This document shows positions 24,366 through 32,248 of a stretch of DNA of 41,576 nt, piece by piece. Source of the stretch: Acidobacteriota bacterium (GTDB lineage: Bacteria; Acidobacteriota; Vicinamibacteria; Vicinamibacterales; UBA2999); NCBI GenBank assembly GCA_016192845.1, contig JACPTI010000081.1:1-41576 (forward strand), read 5' to 3'. Every line of letters begins with the position of its first letter. Positions within the stretch are counted from its first letter, which is position 1. A model generated the notes under the pieces. It saw nothing but the letters and a program-made list of their open reading frames with translations. It was not told the DNA's origin and made no database searches. Position numbers and translations under genes: made by a program.

Positions 24366-25217
24366 TCAACTTGCGGCCGGGCCTGTTGCGACGGGTCGGT
24401 TCGGGTCCGCTGACCACTCCGACCACGAGCCCGCGTAGAGCTTCGTCCCGTGCAGGCCGGCGTGCTCCATGGCCAGCAAGTTGTGGCAGGCGGTCACGCC
24501 GGAGCCGCAGTACATCACCACCTGATCGGGTGACCGGCCGCCCAGCGTTTCTGAGAACTGCTCGCGCAGCCGGTCGGGCGGCAGCATGCCCCCGTCCTCC
24601 GTCACGTTGCGGCGATAGAAGTGATTGACGGCGCCGGGAATATGACCCGGCATGCGATCGAGCGGCTCGTTCGTGCCGTTGAAGCGCTCGGGCGCCCGCG
24701 CGTCGACTAGCAGCACGCTCGGGTCGCCGAGCAGGCGCTGCACCTGGTCGACGAGCACGCGCAGCTCCTTCCGGCGCCGGCCGCGGAACTCCGCCCCCGG
24801 CCGCGTCTCCTCGCCGGCGCGAACGGCGCGTCTTTCACGCACCCACTTCGCCCACCCGCCCTCGAGCACGGCGGCGGCATCGTGCCCCATGTAGCGGAGC
24901 ATCCACCAGAGTCGGCTTGCGTAGGCACCTGCGTCCTGGTCGTACGCCACCACCTGCGTTCCAGACGCAATGCCGAGCCGCCCGAAGGTTGCTTCCATAT
25001 CCTCGGCGCACGGAAGCGGATGACGGCCGTTCGTGCCGCTTGGCGGCGCGGACAGGTCGTGCGACAGGCTGGCGTAGACCGCGCCAGGGACATGCCCCGT
25101 CAGGTACTGCTCGCGCCCCCACGCCTCGTTCTTCAGGTCGTACCGGCAGTCGACGATCACCCACGAGCCGTCGAGGTGCTCGGCAAGCGTCTCCGTCGAA
25201 ACCAGTGTCCTGAACAT
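24366..25217 (-). CDS. Tandem rhodanese sulfurtransferase (SseA-like)
   Basis: The 283-residue protein has two rhodanese domains. The first (about 1-130; VIVDCRYDLKN, GHVPGAVYASL, VVAYDQDAGAYASRLWWMLRYMGH) lacks the catalytic cysteine. The second (about 150-283) carries it in MYCGSGVTACHN (Cys237). The CGSGVTA loop is that of 3-mercaptopyruvate sulfurtransferases, so transfer of sulfur from mercaptopyruvate or thiosulfate to thiols or cyanide is likely. The ATG at 25217 has an AGGAGGTCCCC ribosome-binding site. It is cytoplasmic, with no signal peptide. Confidence 0.9.
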   Translation of the reverse strand: MFRTLVSTETLAEHLDGSWVIVDCRYDLKNEAWGREQYLTGHVPGAVYASLSHDLSAPPSGTNGRHPLPCAEDMEATFGRLGIASGTQVVAYDQDAGAYASRLWWMLRYMGHDAAAVLEGGWAKWVRERRAVRAGEETRPGAEFRGRRRKELRVLVDQVQRLLGDPSVLLVDARAPERFNGTNEPLDRMPGHIPGAVNHFYRRNVTEDGGMLPPDRLREQFSETLGGRSPDQVVMYCGSGVTACHNLLAMEHAGLHGTKLYAGSWSEWSADPNRPVATGPAAS

Positions 25218-25291
25218 GGGGACCTCCTGAGCATATCGCGACCGGGCGTGTTGGTAGCAGCGTTGCACCCATCCGTGCGGAGGTACCTGGC

Positions 25292-25666
25292 GTGCTGCTG
25301 CGGTCAACCTGTGCTGTGGTCGCGTTGCTGTCGAGCCTGGCGTGTCATCCGAGCCGGCCGGTCGTCGATCCCGCTCCCCGCCCGGATGTGGGCGGAAGCA
25401 TCTCGGGAATAGTCACCGCGAGCGACGGGACGTCGCTCGGCGCGCGGAAAGTGGTTGCGGTGAATATGGAGACGGGCGCGCGCGTCGAAACGTCGACCGC
25501 GACGAGCGGTGGCTACACGATGCAGGTGCCGCCGGGAATCTACAGGCTGGAGCTGGAGGTGCGGGCGGGCGAGACGATCGTCACGACGCCCGAGCCGACC
25601 GAGGTCGCCCCGGGAGATCTGGATGCCGGACGGAATTTCGTGGTGGCCGTCGTCGCGCGACGTTGA
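25292..25666 (+). CDS. Lipoprotein with carboxypeptidase regulatory-like domain
   Basis: The 124-residue protein from GTG 25292 has a lipoprotein signal ending in LLSSLAC (lipobox, Cys18). A single beta-sandwich domain of the carboxypeptidase-regulatory type follows (GGSISGIVTASDGTSLG, GYTMQVPPGIYRLELEV). It resembles the N-terminal domain of the receptor at 165-3095. It is probably anchored in an envelope membrane. The function is unknown. It is divergent from the sulfurtransferase gene. Confidence 0.75.
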   Translation: MLLRSTCAVVALLSSLACHPSRPVVDPAPRPDVGGSISGIVTASDGTSLGARKVVAVNMETGARVETSTATSGGYTMQVPPGIYRLELEVRAGETIVTTPEPTEVAPGDLDAGRNFVVAVVARR

Positions 25667-25696
25667 GTGGCGGATCGTCAAGAACACAAAGACGAG

Positions 25697-25763
25697 TAGC
25701 CACAAAGCGCACGAAGAACACCAAGTAAAAAAAGCTTAGTGATCTTCGTGTCCTTTGTGGCTA
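25697..25763. terminator. Inverted repeat between convergent lipoprotein and htpX genes
   Basis: TAGCCACAAAG (25697-25707) and CTTTGTGGCTA (25753-25763) pair perfectly, and pairing continues with CACGAAGA and TCTTCGTG. The loop contains an A7 run followed by GCTT. This is a plausible bidirectional terminator, and its arms are built of ACAAAG/ACGAAG words like the other stop-adjacent repeats. Confidence 0.55.
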
Positions 25764-25784
25764 ACCGTCTTCGTGGCTTCGTGG

Positions 25785-26666
25785 TTACCCCTGGAACCGT
25801 TCGAGCGCCGCGATCCGCGCCTCGAGCGGCGGGTGGGTCGAGAAGAACACCATCCAGCCGCGCGCGCCGTTGATCTTCAGCGTCGCCAGCGCCTGGTGCC
25901 GTGTGTCGACCAGCTCGCGGTTGGCCGCCAGGCGGCGGAGCGCGGCGAGCATCCGGTCGCGGCCGGCCAGGAGCGCCCCGCCGCGGTCGGCCCGGAACTC
26001 CCGCTGACGCGAGAACCACGCGGTAATCAGCGACCCGAGGATGCCCAGCACGATCTGCAGCACGATGACGACCAGGAAGCTGCCGCCGGCGCCGCGGTCG
26101 CGGGAGTCCCCGCGGGAGGCGATCGCGAAGGCGATGATGCGCGCGAAGAACATCACGAACGCGTTGATGACGCCCTGCAGCAGCGTCATCGTGACCATGT
26201 CGCCGTTGCCGATGTGCGCGATCTCATGCCCGATGACGCCCTCGACCTCCTCGTGCCGCATCGAGCGGAGCAGCCCGGTCGACACCGCGACGAGGCTTCG
26301 GCTCTTGCTCGGGCCGGTCGCAAAGGCGTTGACCTCGGGCGACTCGTAGACGGCGACCTGCGGCATCGGCAGATTCGCCTGCTGCGTCAGCCGGGCCACC
26401 GTGGTGTACACCCAGTCGAGCTCCTCGTGTCCGGTGCGCCCGTCGACGAGGCGCGCGCCGGTCGCCTGCTTGGCGATGAAGCGCGACATCTGGAGCGAGA
26501 TGAGCGCGCCTCCCATGCCCCACACGAAGCAGAAGACCGCCAGCGCCCGGATGTCCAGGCCCGCGGGCCCGACGTAGCGGCCGACCCCCAGCAGGCCCAG
26601 GACGATCGACAGCATGACGACGATCGCCAGGTTCGTGACGAGAAACAGAAAGATTCGCTTGCCCAT
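25785..26666 (-). CDS. htpX: Membrane zinc metalloprotease HtpX
   Basis: HtpX degrades misfolded membrane proteins together with FtsH. The 293-residue protein has two N-terminal membrane segments (about 4-28 and 38-60), the zinc motif HEIAH (147-151), further hydrophobic segments (about 160-183 and 195-218) and the third zinc ligand in REFRAD (Glu223). The conserved NAFATGPSKS motif (113-122) is present. The length is the usual one. It lies 13 bp downstream of the TIGR00300 gene on the same strand, so they may be cotranscribed. Confidence 0.95.
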   Translation of the reverse strand: MGKRIFLFLVTNLAIVVMLSIVLGLLGVGRYVGPAGLDIRALAVFCFVWGMGGALISLQMSRFIAKQATGARLVDGRTGHEELDWVYTTVARLTQQANLPMPQVAVYESPEVNAFATGPSKSRSLVAVSTGLLRSMRHEEVEGVIGHEIAHIGNGDMVTMTLLQGVINAFVMFFARIIAFAIASRGDSRDRGAGGSFLVVIVLQIVLGILGSLITAWFSRQREFRADRGGALLAGRDRMLAALRRLAANRELVDTRHQALATLKINGARGWMVFFSTHPPLEARIAALERFQG

Positions 26667-26679
26667 GTATTCAAGAATA

Positions 26680-27903
26680 TCAGGACCGGAGCCGTTCGGC
26701 GAGCCGGTGCAGGAACAGCCCCACGTCGGTGACGACGCCGACCGTCTGGCCGGAGCCGCGGTCCGAGAGCTTCGTTACAACGGCCGGATTGATGTCGACG
26801 CAGACGACGCGCACCCACGAGGGCAGCATGTTGCCCACGCCGATGCTGTGCAGCATCGACGAGAGCATCAGCACGAGCTGCACGTTGCGCGACAGCGCCT
26901 CCGCGTAGCGATCCTGCGCTTCCTCCAGATCCATCAGCGTATCGGGCAACGGCCCATCGTCGCGGATGCTGCCCGCCAGGACGTACTCCACGGGGTGCTT
27001 CACGCACTCGTACATCACGCCTGACTTGAGCACCCCGGTCTCGACCGCCTGCCGGATGCCGCCGGCGCGGTTGACGGTATTGATGGCGGCCATGTGGTTC
27101 CGGTGGCCCTGCTCGACGGCGGCGCCCACCATGAGATCAATGCCGAGGGAGGTGCCTGACAGCGCGTACTCGATGTCGTGGACCGCCAGCGCGTTGCCGG
27201 AGAGCAGCACGTCGACGTAGCCGAGCCGGATGATCTCGGAGAAATGCTCCACACCGCCGGTGTGCACGACAACGGGGCCGGCGACGACGGCGATGCGGCC
27301 GCCGCTCTTCTTCACGTGCCGCATCATGTCGGCGATCCGCGAGACGACCCCCTCGACGCGCCGCTCCGAGGAGACGTCGTTGCTCATGAACGCGAAGCCG
27401 AGTCGGTCGCGCTCCTTGAACTCCGGCGTGACGCGGATCCCTTCGTGGCCGCAGACGATCGGGTCGCCGGCGCGCACGTCGCGCAGCTTCCGGCACACGG
27501 CGCGCCCTCCCGAGGCGACGATCACGGCATCCATCCGCTGCTGCTCGACCTCGATCCACCGGCCGCCGAGCCGCACGTGCGTGTGGTGGTTCGTCGTCGA
27601 GTAGAAGTCGTCCGGGACGCAGCGGTCCTTCTCTGCGGGCATGACGAGCGCGTCGCGCTCGCGGACCGGGTGACAGCCGAAAGTCGTGAGCTGCTGCAGG
27701 AGCTCGTCGAGCACTGCCGTGTCGGCGGCGTCGATCCGCATCTTGATGCGCGACGGCTCCTCGTTGGTGCGCCCGATGTCGAACGTCAGAATCTCGTAGG
27801 ACGCCCTGGCCTCGATGATCTTGTCGAAGATCGCCGAGAGCAGGCCCGAGTCGATCAGATGGCCTTCGGCCTCGATCGTGTCGCTGGCAGCCATGGAGGC
27901 CAT
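26680..27903 (-). CDS. TIGR00300/LOR-SDH-domain protein
   Basis: The 407-residue protein matches in outline the TIGR00300 family: an N-terminal LOR/SDH conserved region (EAEGHLIDSGLLSAIFDKIIE, SYEILTFDIG) and a C-terminal nucleotide-binding part (RIAVVAGPVVVHTGG, GYVDVLLSGNALAVHDIEYAL). A methanogen member has ornithine cyclodeaminase activity and the domain occurs in cyanobacterial arginine dihydrolases, so a role in arginine or ornithine metabolism is possible. This is inference from the family, and no arginine genes are adjacent. An alternative start at 27894 would remove three residues. Confidence 0.8.
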   Translation of the reverse strand: MASMAASDTIEAEGHLIDSGLLSAIFDKIIEARASYEILTFDIGRTNEEPSRIKMRIDAADTAVLDELLQQLTTFGCHPVRERDALVMPAEKDRCVPDDFYSTTNHHTHVRLGGRWIEVEQQRMDAVIVASGGRAVCRKLRDVRAGDPIVCGHEGIRVTPEFKERDRLGFAFMSNDVSSERRVEGVVSRIADMMRHVKKSGGRIAVVAGPVVVHTGGVEHFSEIIRLGYVDVLLSGNALAVHDIEYALSGTSLGIDLMVGAAVEQGHRNHMAAINTVNRAGGIRQAVETGVLKSGVMYECVKHPVEYVLAGSIRDDGPLPDTLMDLEEAQDRYAEALSRNVQLVLMLSSMLHSIGVGNMLPSWVRVVCVDINPAVVTKLSDRGSGQTVGVVTDVGLFLHRLAERLRS

Positions 27904-27907
27904 TCTA

Positions 27908-27940
27908 TAAGTGGAGAAGTGGAAAAGTGGAAAACAGGAA
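27908..27940. repeat. 8-bp tandem repeat (AAGTGGAA) at response-regulator 3' end
   Basis: Three to four units of AAGTGGAG / AAGTGGAA fill the 40-bp gap between the start of the TIGR00300 gene and the stop of the response-regulator gene. Seen from the regulator gene the word reads TTCCACTT after its stop codon. Confidence 0.7.
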
Positions 27941-27943
27941 AGC

Positions 27944-28654
27944 CTACGGCTCGGGTACGAAACGGTACCCGACGCCGCGGACCGTCTGCAGGAAGTTCGG
28001 CGCGGCTGGACGATCTTCGATGTAGCGCCGGAGCCGGACGATGAAGTTGTCGATCGCGCGCGTGTCGAGATCCGGCGGCAGCCCCCAGACCTCCTCGAGG
28101 ATCGCCCGGCGCGACACCGGCTGACCCGCGTTGCGGACGAGATAGCGCAGCAGGTCGCACTCCATGACCGTCAGGCGGTGGGTCTCGTCGCGCACGCGCA
28201 CTTCCATCGCCGCGAAGTCGAGCGTGCGTCCGGCGAAGGTGTAGACATCGGGGGCGGCAGCCTGCGGCGCCTCCTGCTCGTTCCACCGGCGGCGCCGGAG
28301 GAGCCCTTTGACGCGCGCCATCAGGATCGACAGCTCGAACGGCTTCGGGAGGTAGTCGTCCGTGCCCGCCTCGAACCCGCGCAGCACGTCGGCCGCGCTG
28401 CCGCGCGCGGTGAGCATCAGGATCGGCACGTAGTGCCCCGCCGCCCGCAGCTCCGCCGCCACGGCGAAGCCGTCCTTGCCCGGCAGCATCACGTCGAGAA
28501 TCACCGCGTCGAACCGGCAGCGCTCGCCGAGCAGCAGGGCGAGGGCGCGCTCGCCGTCGGGGGCGATCGTCGCCTCGTGTCCTTCGGCTTCGAGATTGAA
28601 GCGCAGCCCTTCGGCGATGTGCTGTTCGTCCTCGACGATCAGGATCCGGCTCAT
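27944..28654 (-). CDS. OmpR-family response regulator
   Basis: The 236-residue protein has a receiver domain (residues 3-118; IVEDE acidic pair at the start, phosphoacceptor Asp54 in VILDVMLPGKDG, Thr in LMLTARG, Lys in DDYLPKPF) and a C-terminal winged-helix DNA-binding domain (about 140-235; HRLTVMECDLLRYLVRNAGQPVSR, NFLQTVRGVGYRFV). The ATG at 28654 shares its A with the TGA of the kinase gene, so translation is coupled. The upstream TTG would add one residue only. Its target genes are unknown; the desaturase gene lies upstream of the kinase on the same strand. Confidence 0.95.
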   Translation of the reverse strand: MSRILIVEDEQHIAEGLRFNLEAEGHEATIAPDGERALALLLGERCRFDAVILDVMLPGKDGFAVAAELRAAGHYVPILMLTARGSAADVLRGFEAGTDDYLPKPFELSILMARVKGLLRRRRWNEQEAPQAAAPDVYTFAGRTLDFAAMEVRVRDETHRLTVMECDLLRYLVRNAGQPVSRRAILEEVWGLPPDLDTRAIDNFIVRLRRYIEDRPAAPNFLQTVRGVGYRFVPEP

Positions 28655-29592
28655 CAAGCGCTGCGCGGTACGGCGGCCGGCTGCGCCGCCTCGGACGCCG
28701 GCTGGAGCCTCGGCAGCTCGACCGTGAAGGTGGCGCCGCGCCCTTCCCCTTCGCTCTGGGCGAACACGCGCCCGCCGTGCGCGCGCGCGATCGTCTTGAC
28801 GATGTAGAGCCCGAGCCCGGTGCCCTTGATGTGCCGGAGGCCTCGCGCCTGCACGCGGTAGAAGCGGTTGAAGATGCGCTTGAGCTGCTTGCGCGGGATG
28901 CCGATGCCGCGGTCCTGCACGCGCACCCAGATCGTACCCGGCGACGGGGCCGCCACCGACGCGGTGACACGAACCGTCTCGCCGGAGTACTTCACGGCGT
29001 TGTCGAGCAGGTTGGCGAGCACGGTGCGCAGCTCCTCGACGTCGCCGCTGACCATCAGCGGGCGGTCGTCGTGCGTTTCCAGCACGATGGCCGCCGGATC
29101 GAGGTGGTGCCTGACGATCGCCAGCTCAACGCATTCACGCGCGAGCGCCGCCATGTCGACCGGCGCGCGCGCCGTCGTCTTGCGCTTCTGCCCGGCCGCG
29201 CCCGCCTTGAGCACCTGGTCGACGGTGTAATGCAGCCGCTCGGCGTCGGCGAGCATCACGTCGTAGAACTGCCGGCGGCGCGCCTCGTCGACGTCCCGGG
29301 ACTGCAGCGTCTGGAGGTAGAGGCGGATCGAGGCGATCGGCGTCTTCAGCTCGTGCGTGACGGCGTTGATGAAGGTCTGGTGCTCCTCGTTGCGCTTGAT
29401 CTCGAGGACGAGAAAGACCGTGTAGACGATGAGGCCGGCGATGATGAGCGCGAAGGAGACGATCCCGAGGACGAGCGGCGTGACGCTCCGCGCGGTGATC
29501 AGGATCCAGCCGATGTTGAGCGAGACGGCCGCCCCGACGAGCAGGACGCAGAGCGCGACGAAGAAGGCGATCGCCTGTTGGCGGCGGGTCAC
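28654..29592 (-). CDS. Membrane sensor histidine kinase
   Basis: The 312-residue kinase has two membrane segments (about 8-32 and 40-63) with almost no loop between them. A HisKA domain follows with the phosphoacceptor His80 in THELKTPIASIRLYLQTL. The HATPase domain has N box LLDNAVKYSG, G1 DRGIGIP, F box RFYRV and G2 GTGLGLYIVK. With no extracytoplasmic sensor domain, it probably senses a membrane state or an interacting protein. It pairs with the response regulator whose start codon overlaps its stop. Confidence 0.94.
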   Translation of the reverse strand: MTRRQQAIAFFVALCVLLVGAAVSLNIGWILITARSVTPLVLGIVSFALIIAGLIVYTVFLVLEIKRNEEHQTFINAVTHELKTPIASIRLYLQTLQSRDVDEARRRQFYDVMLADAERLHYTVDQVLKAGAAGQKRKTTARAPVDMAALARECVELAIVRHHLDPAAIVLETHDDRPLMVSGDVEELRTVLANLLDNAVKYSGETVRVTASVAAPSPGTIWVRVQDRGIGIPRKQLKRIFNRFYRVQARGLRHIKGTGLGLYIVKTIARAHGGRVFAQSEGEGRGATFTVELPRLQPASEAAQPAAVPRSA

Positions 29593-29604
29593 CCACTGAT
29601 TGTA

Positions 29605-29668
29605 GTAGGCTCCTCAGGCCTGAGACAGCCCTGGGGCCTGGGGGCCGGGGCCCGAGGCCTGAGGGCTC
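29605..29668. repeat. GC-rich imperfect repeat (GGCCTGAG words) after desaturase gene
   Basis: CTCAGGCCTGAG is a 12-bp palindrome and GGCCTGAG/GGGCCTGG/GAGGCCTGAGG words recur every 9-18 bp up to the desaturase stop codon. The same word follows msrA. It covers both the 3' end of the desaturase gene and the promoter of the histidine kinase. Confidence 0.5.
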
Positions 29669-30484
29669 TTATGCGACCGCCTCGTCGATTTCAGGGGCCG
29701 TTGCGGACCCGATCCGGGCCACCTTGACGTCCCACGCGAGACCGAGCGCGCGCAGCGCGCGGATGCCGATCCAGTTCAGATCGAGCTCGTACCACGCCAG
29801 CCCGTGGCGGGCGGAGGTCGGATGCGCGTGATGGTTGTTGTGCCACCCCTCGCCAAAGGTCAGGAGCGCGACCCACCAGTTGTTGGTCGAGTCATCGCGG
29901 GTCTTGAGGCCCCAGGTCGTCCGGAAGAAGATGCCCCACAGGACGTACGGGACGCCGCCCAGCACCAGCAGCACGAGGCCGACCGCGACGTTCGTCATCC
30001 AGTGCCAGCGCGACAGAATGACGTGGAACCGGTCGCGCGACAGATCGGGCACGTACCGCTTCAGCAGCGCCGCCTCCTGGTGCAGTCCCTCGCCGAAGAA
30101 GATCCAGCCCATGTGCGCCCACCACGTCCCTTCGCGCGGCGTGTGCGGGTCGCCTTCCTGATCGGATTTCTGATGGTGGATGCGATGGATGGCGACCCAG
30201 AAGATCGGGCCTCCCTCGAGCGCGAGCGTGCCGCACAGCGTGAGGAAGTATTCCACCCAGCGAGGCGTCTTGTAGCCGCGGTGCGTCAGCAGCCGGTGGT
30301 ACCCCATCCCGATGCCGAACATGCCCGCCGCGACCCACAGCAGCACGGCGGCGAGCATGGCCCCGACGTCCACATGGAACAGGGCAGCGACAGCGCCCAC
30401 GTGAAAGCCGGCCATCGCAATCGCCGTGATCCAGTTCACCCCGTGCTGGTACTTGCGCCCGAAAATGGGCGTAGGCATCACCAT
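29669..30484 (-). CDS. Acyl-CoA/acyl-lipid fatty acid desaturase
   Basis: The 271-residue membrane protein has the three His boxes of SCD/DesC-type desaturases: HRLLTH (63-68), HRIHH (100-104) and HNNHH (215-219), between four or more hydrophobic helices. Such di-iron enzymes introduce a delta-9-type double bond into acyl chains and adjust membrane fluidity. From ATG 30484 (MVMPTPIFGRKYQHGVNW) the length is slightly short but complete. The upstream region is filled by a cluster of palindromes, which may affect its expression. Confidence 0.92.
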   Translation of the reverse strand: MVMPTPIFGRKYQHGVNWITAIAMAGFHVGAVAALFHVDVGAMLAAVLLWVAAGMFGIGMGYHRLLTHRGYKTPRWVEYFLTLCGTLALEGGPIFWVAIHRIHHQKSDQEGDPHTPREGTWWAHMGWIFFGEGLHQEAALLKRYVPDLSRDRFHVILSRWHWMTNVAVGLVLLVLGGVPYVLWGIFFRTTWGLKTRDDSTNNWWVALLTFGEGWHNNHHAHPTSARHGLAWYELDLNWIGIRALRALGLAWDVKVARIGSATAPEIDEAVA

Positions 30485-30505
30485 TGACGTCGCTCCGCTG
30501 CGGCA

Positions 30506-30650
30506 CCCCAACGCGCAAAGTCCGCGCGACGCTACCCCATCGCGCAGGCGCGATGGGGACCCCGCGACGGCACCCCATCGCGCGGTGCGCGATGGGGACC
30601 CCGCGACGGCACCCCATCGCGCGGTGCGCGATGGGGACCCCGCGTTGGGG
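30506..30650. repeat. Nested cluster of palindromic elements
   Basis: Three copies of a perfect palindrome with arms CCCCATCGCGC and GCGCGATGGGG lie at 30535-30558, 30573-30597 and 30612-30636; the last two are 39 bp apart. They sit inside a split copy of the A/T variant: CCCCAACGCGCAAAGTCCG begins at 30506 and its closing arm CGTTGGGG ends at 30650. The insertion point is after CGCGCG. The cluster occupies the promoter region of the desaturase gene. Confidence 0.8.
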
Positions 30651-30759
30651 GCCCCGCTGTGTGTGAGACCCGAGCAGGCCTGAAGAACCTGTGCACGATA
30701 CCAACGGCGCGCGGCGGTTTCTGTAATAGTTCTGTAACAGCCGCGAAGTCGTTGTAAGA

Positions 30760-30777
30760 GCCGACCTTAAGGTCGGC
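30760..30777. repeat. Palindrome before YkgJ-like gene
   Basis: GCCGACC-TTAA-GGTCGGC is a perfect 7-bp stem with a self-complementary centre. It lies just before the possible start of the YkgJ-like gene and may mark where its natural 5' end was lost. Confidence 0.5.
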
Positions 30778-30784
30778 CTCGACT

Positions 30785-31717
30785 GTGCAGCGGTCGGCTC
30801 GTGGAGCGCCGGCGCCTGCGGCAGTGCTGCGGTTGACAGGAACGCGGCACAGCAGAAAAAAATCGAGACGAGGACCGGACCTGCCGGCAGGCGCCGCGGC
30901 GATGGTGGCGCGGACCGAGCGCGGCGACTGTGTCTTCTATCACCGCGGGTCCGGCCTGTGCGTCGTCCAGCGCGACGAGGGCGAGGCGTCGATGCCGGCC
31001 ACCTGCCGCCACTTTCCGCGCCTGGCACTGCGTGATTGCAGGGGGACCTTCATCACGCTGACACACTACTGCCCGACGGCCGCGGCCCTGCTGTTCCGCG
31101 ACGACGTGCCGATTGCGATTGTCGAAGGGCCGGCGGCGTTTCCGACGGCAGACTACGACGGACTGGAGGTCACCGCCGACGAGTGGCCGCCGCTGCTGCA
31201 TCGGCGGATGCTGATGGACCTGGACGCCTACTCCGCCTGGGAGCGCCACATGGTGGCGCGCTGTGCCGACGAGAGGCTGTCGCCCGAGAGCGTCGTCGCC
31301 ACGCTCGACCGCGACGCCCGTCTGCTGCGGCAGTACCGGCCGGGAAAGGGTCCACTGGCCGAGGCTGTCGTGCGGCTGCCGGCGGACTGCGTCGCCGCGC
31401 CCCCGCCGTCGTCGCTCGCGACGAGCCTCGAGCGCTACGGCGAGGCGATTGGTGCCGTGCCCGACGACCTCAGGCCGCCACCCGATGACGCAGGCCTGCC
31501 GGAGGCCTACATCGACCGTGTGCTGCCGGAATGGGGACGCTGGAACCAGGCAAGGGCTTCGCCCTTGATATCCGGTACTCGTGAGGGAGAAGATGCAAGC
31601 CCTTGGCTGGTTGGCCAGTATCTGCTTGGCGCGCTTCGCGCGCTAGGGTGCGCCTGTGAGCGTGCACAACCAGGGAGGTGGAAGTCCTCCCCAGGGCATA
31701 CGCTCTCCGGCCTGTAA
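30785..31717 (+). CDS. YkgJ-like cysteine-cluster protein, C-terminus replaced
   Basis: The body of this frame (RGDCVFYHRGSGLCVVQRD, PATCRHFPRLALRDCRGTFITLTHYCPTAA) has the spaced cysteines of YkgJ/FliB-type metal-binding proteins. The amino-terminal CxxxC part of the family is not visible, and the frame before about residue 40 is doubtful; an ATG at 30902 is an alternative. After LPEWGRWNQA (about 31550) the frame reads through the dispersed repeat (31551-31647) and into a group II intron, giving an unrelated tail that ends at 31717. The native C-terminus has therefore been lost. I regard it as a damaged gene of unknown function. Confidence 0.6.
   Translation: MQRSARGAPAPAAVLRLTGTRHSRKKSRRGPDLPAGAAAMVARTERGDCVFYHRGSGLCVVQRDEGEASMPATCRHFPRLALRDCRGTFITLTHYCPTAAALLFRDDVPIAIVEGPAAFPTADYDGLEVTADEWPPLLHRRMLMDLDAYSAWERHMVARCADERLSPESVVATLDRDARLLRQYRPGKGPLAEAVVRLPADCVAAPPPSSLATSLERYGEAIGAVPDDLRPPPDDAGLPEAYIDRVLPEWGRWNQARASPLISGTREGEDASPWLVGQYLLGALRALGCACERAQPGRWKSSPGHTLSGL
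31551..31647. repeat. Dispersed modular repeat, copy 2 (reverse)
   Basis: In reverse orientation it carries module 4 (AAGGGCTTCGCCCTTGATATC), module 3 (GTACTCGTGAGGGAGAAG) and module 2 (TTGGCGCGCTTCGCGCGC), followed by TAGG. In copy 3 the TAGG is followed by module 1 (ACCGCTATACGG); here a group II intron starts at that point. The repeat has been translated as the tail of the YkgJ-like gene. Confidence 0.8.
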
Positions 31718-32247
31718 ACCGATGGTAACTGCGTCGCCGCGAGGCGAGGTGGGGAGCAACCGGAGGTGACTGACCAGTCCGTAGGATGACGAACGCGATT
31801 CGGCCGGGGACTCCCGACGAGCCTGCCCTAGGAATGGCGAAGTCCAGCCCTCGGGCAACCGAGAGGCGCGTCGCGCTGAGGGGTAGCGTGCGAAAGCGAC
31901 GACGCGGGGCACCCGGTGTGTGGCGACGGAATGGACAGGCAGGCTGTGCACGTGAAGCAGGGAGGCCTGCTCGGCAGGGTAAAGGCCGGTGTTCATGCTC
32001 GCAAGAGCCGAAGAGCCGCCTGAGCAGGCGTCAGAGGGTCCATACGAGCGACGAAGCGCCTGTAATGGGCGTGGAGCAAAGGGACCCAGGAAGGTGGAGG
32101 CGTGACGGACATACAGTCGGAAGCGACACCTGCGCGAGTGCCACGGGCTACGCACGCAGGAGAGGTCCGCGCCCGCTGGACGTGGACGGAACCGACCGTG
32201 TGGACGGAGCGCATGCGGACGGCGCTCGAAGAGGCGGGACCGACTTT
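31648..32247 (+). mobile_element. Group II intron, 5' fragment
   Basis: The sequence starts GTGCGCC, the GUGYG-type 5' end of group II introns, right after a GCGCGC hairpin and TAGG. About 450 bases of structured, GC-rich non-coding RNA sequence follow (domain I-IV region, with several short inverted repeats). A GTG start at 32102 after AGGAAGGTGGAGG opens the reverse-transcriptase reading frame. Only its first 48 codons remain: the segment VWTERMRTALEEAG is the conserved N-terminus of intron-encoded proteins. The rest of the enzyme, domain V and domain VI are absent. Insertion behind a hairpin resembles group IIC introns, though the class is not proven. Confidence 0.75.
32102..32247 (+). pseudogene. 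Group II intron reverse transcriptase, N-terminal remnant
   Basis: The frame begins MTDIQSEATPARVPRATHAG and reaches WTERMRTALEEAG, which matches the start of group II intron maturases. After 32247 the frame continues with residues that belong to the antisense strand of the neighbouring AbiJ-like gene and stops. None of the catalytic YADD region remains, so it cannot act. Confidence 0.7.
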
Positions 32248-32248
32248 A

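Noticed and set aside
25697..25763. Riboswitch-like leader between lipoprotein and htpX
   Set aside because: The genes are convergent, so the stem lies at both 3' ends; a terminator-type role fits better.
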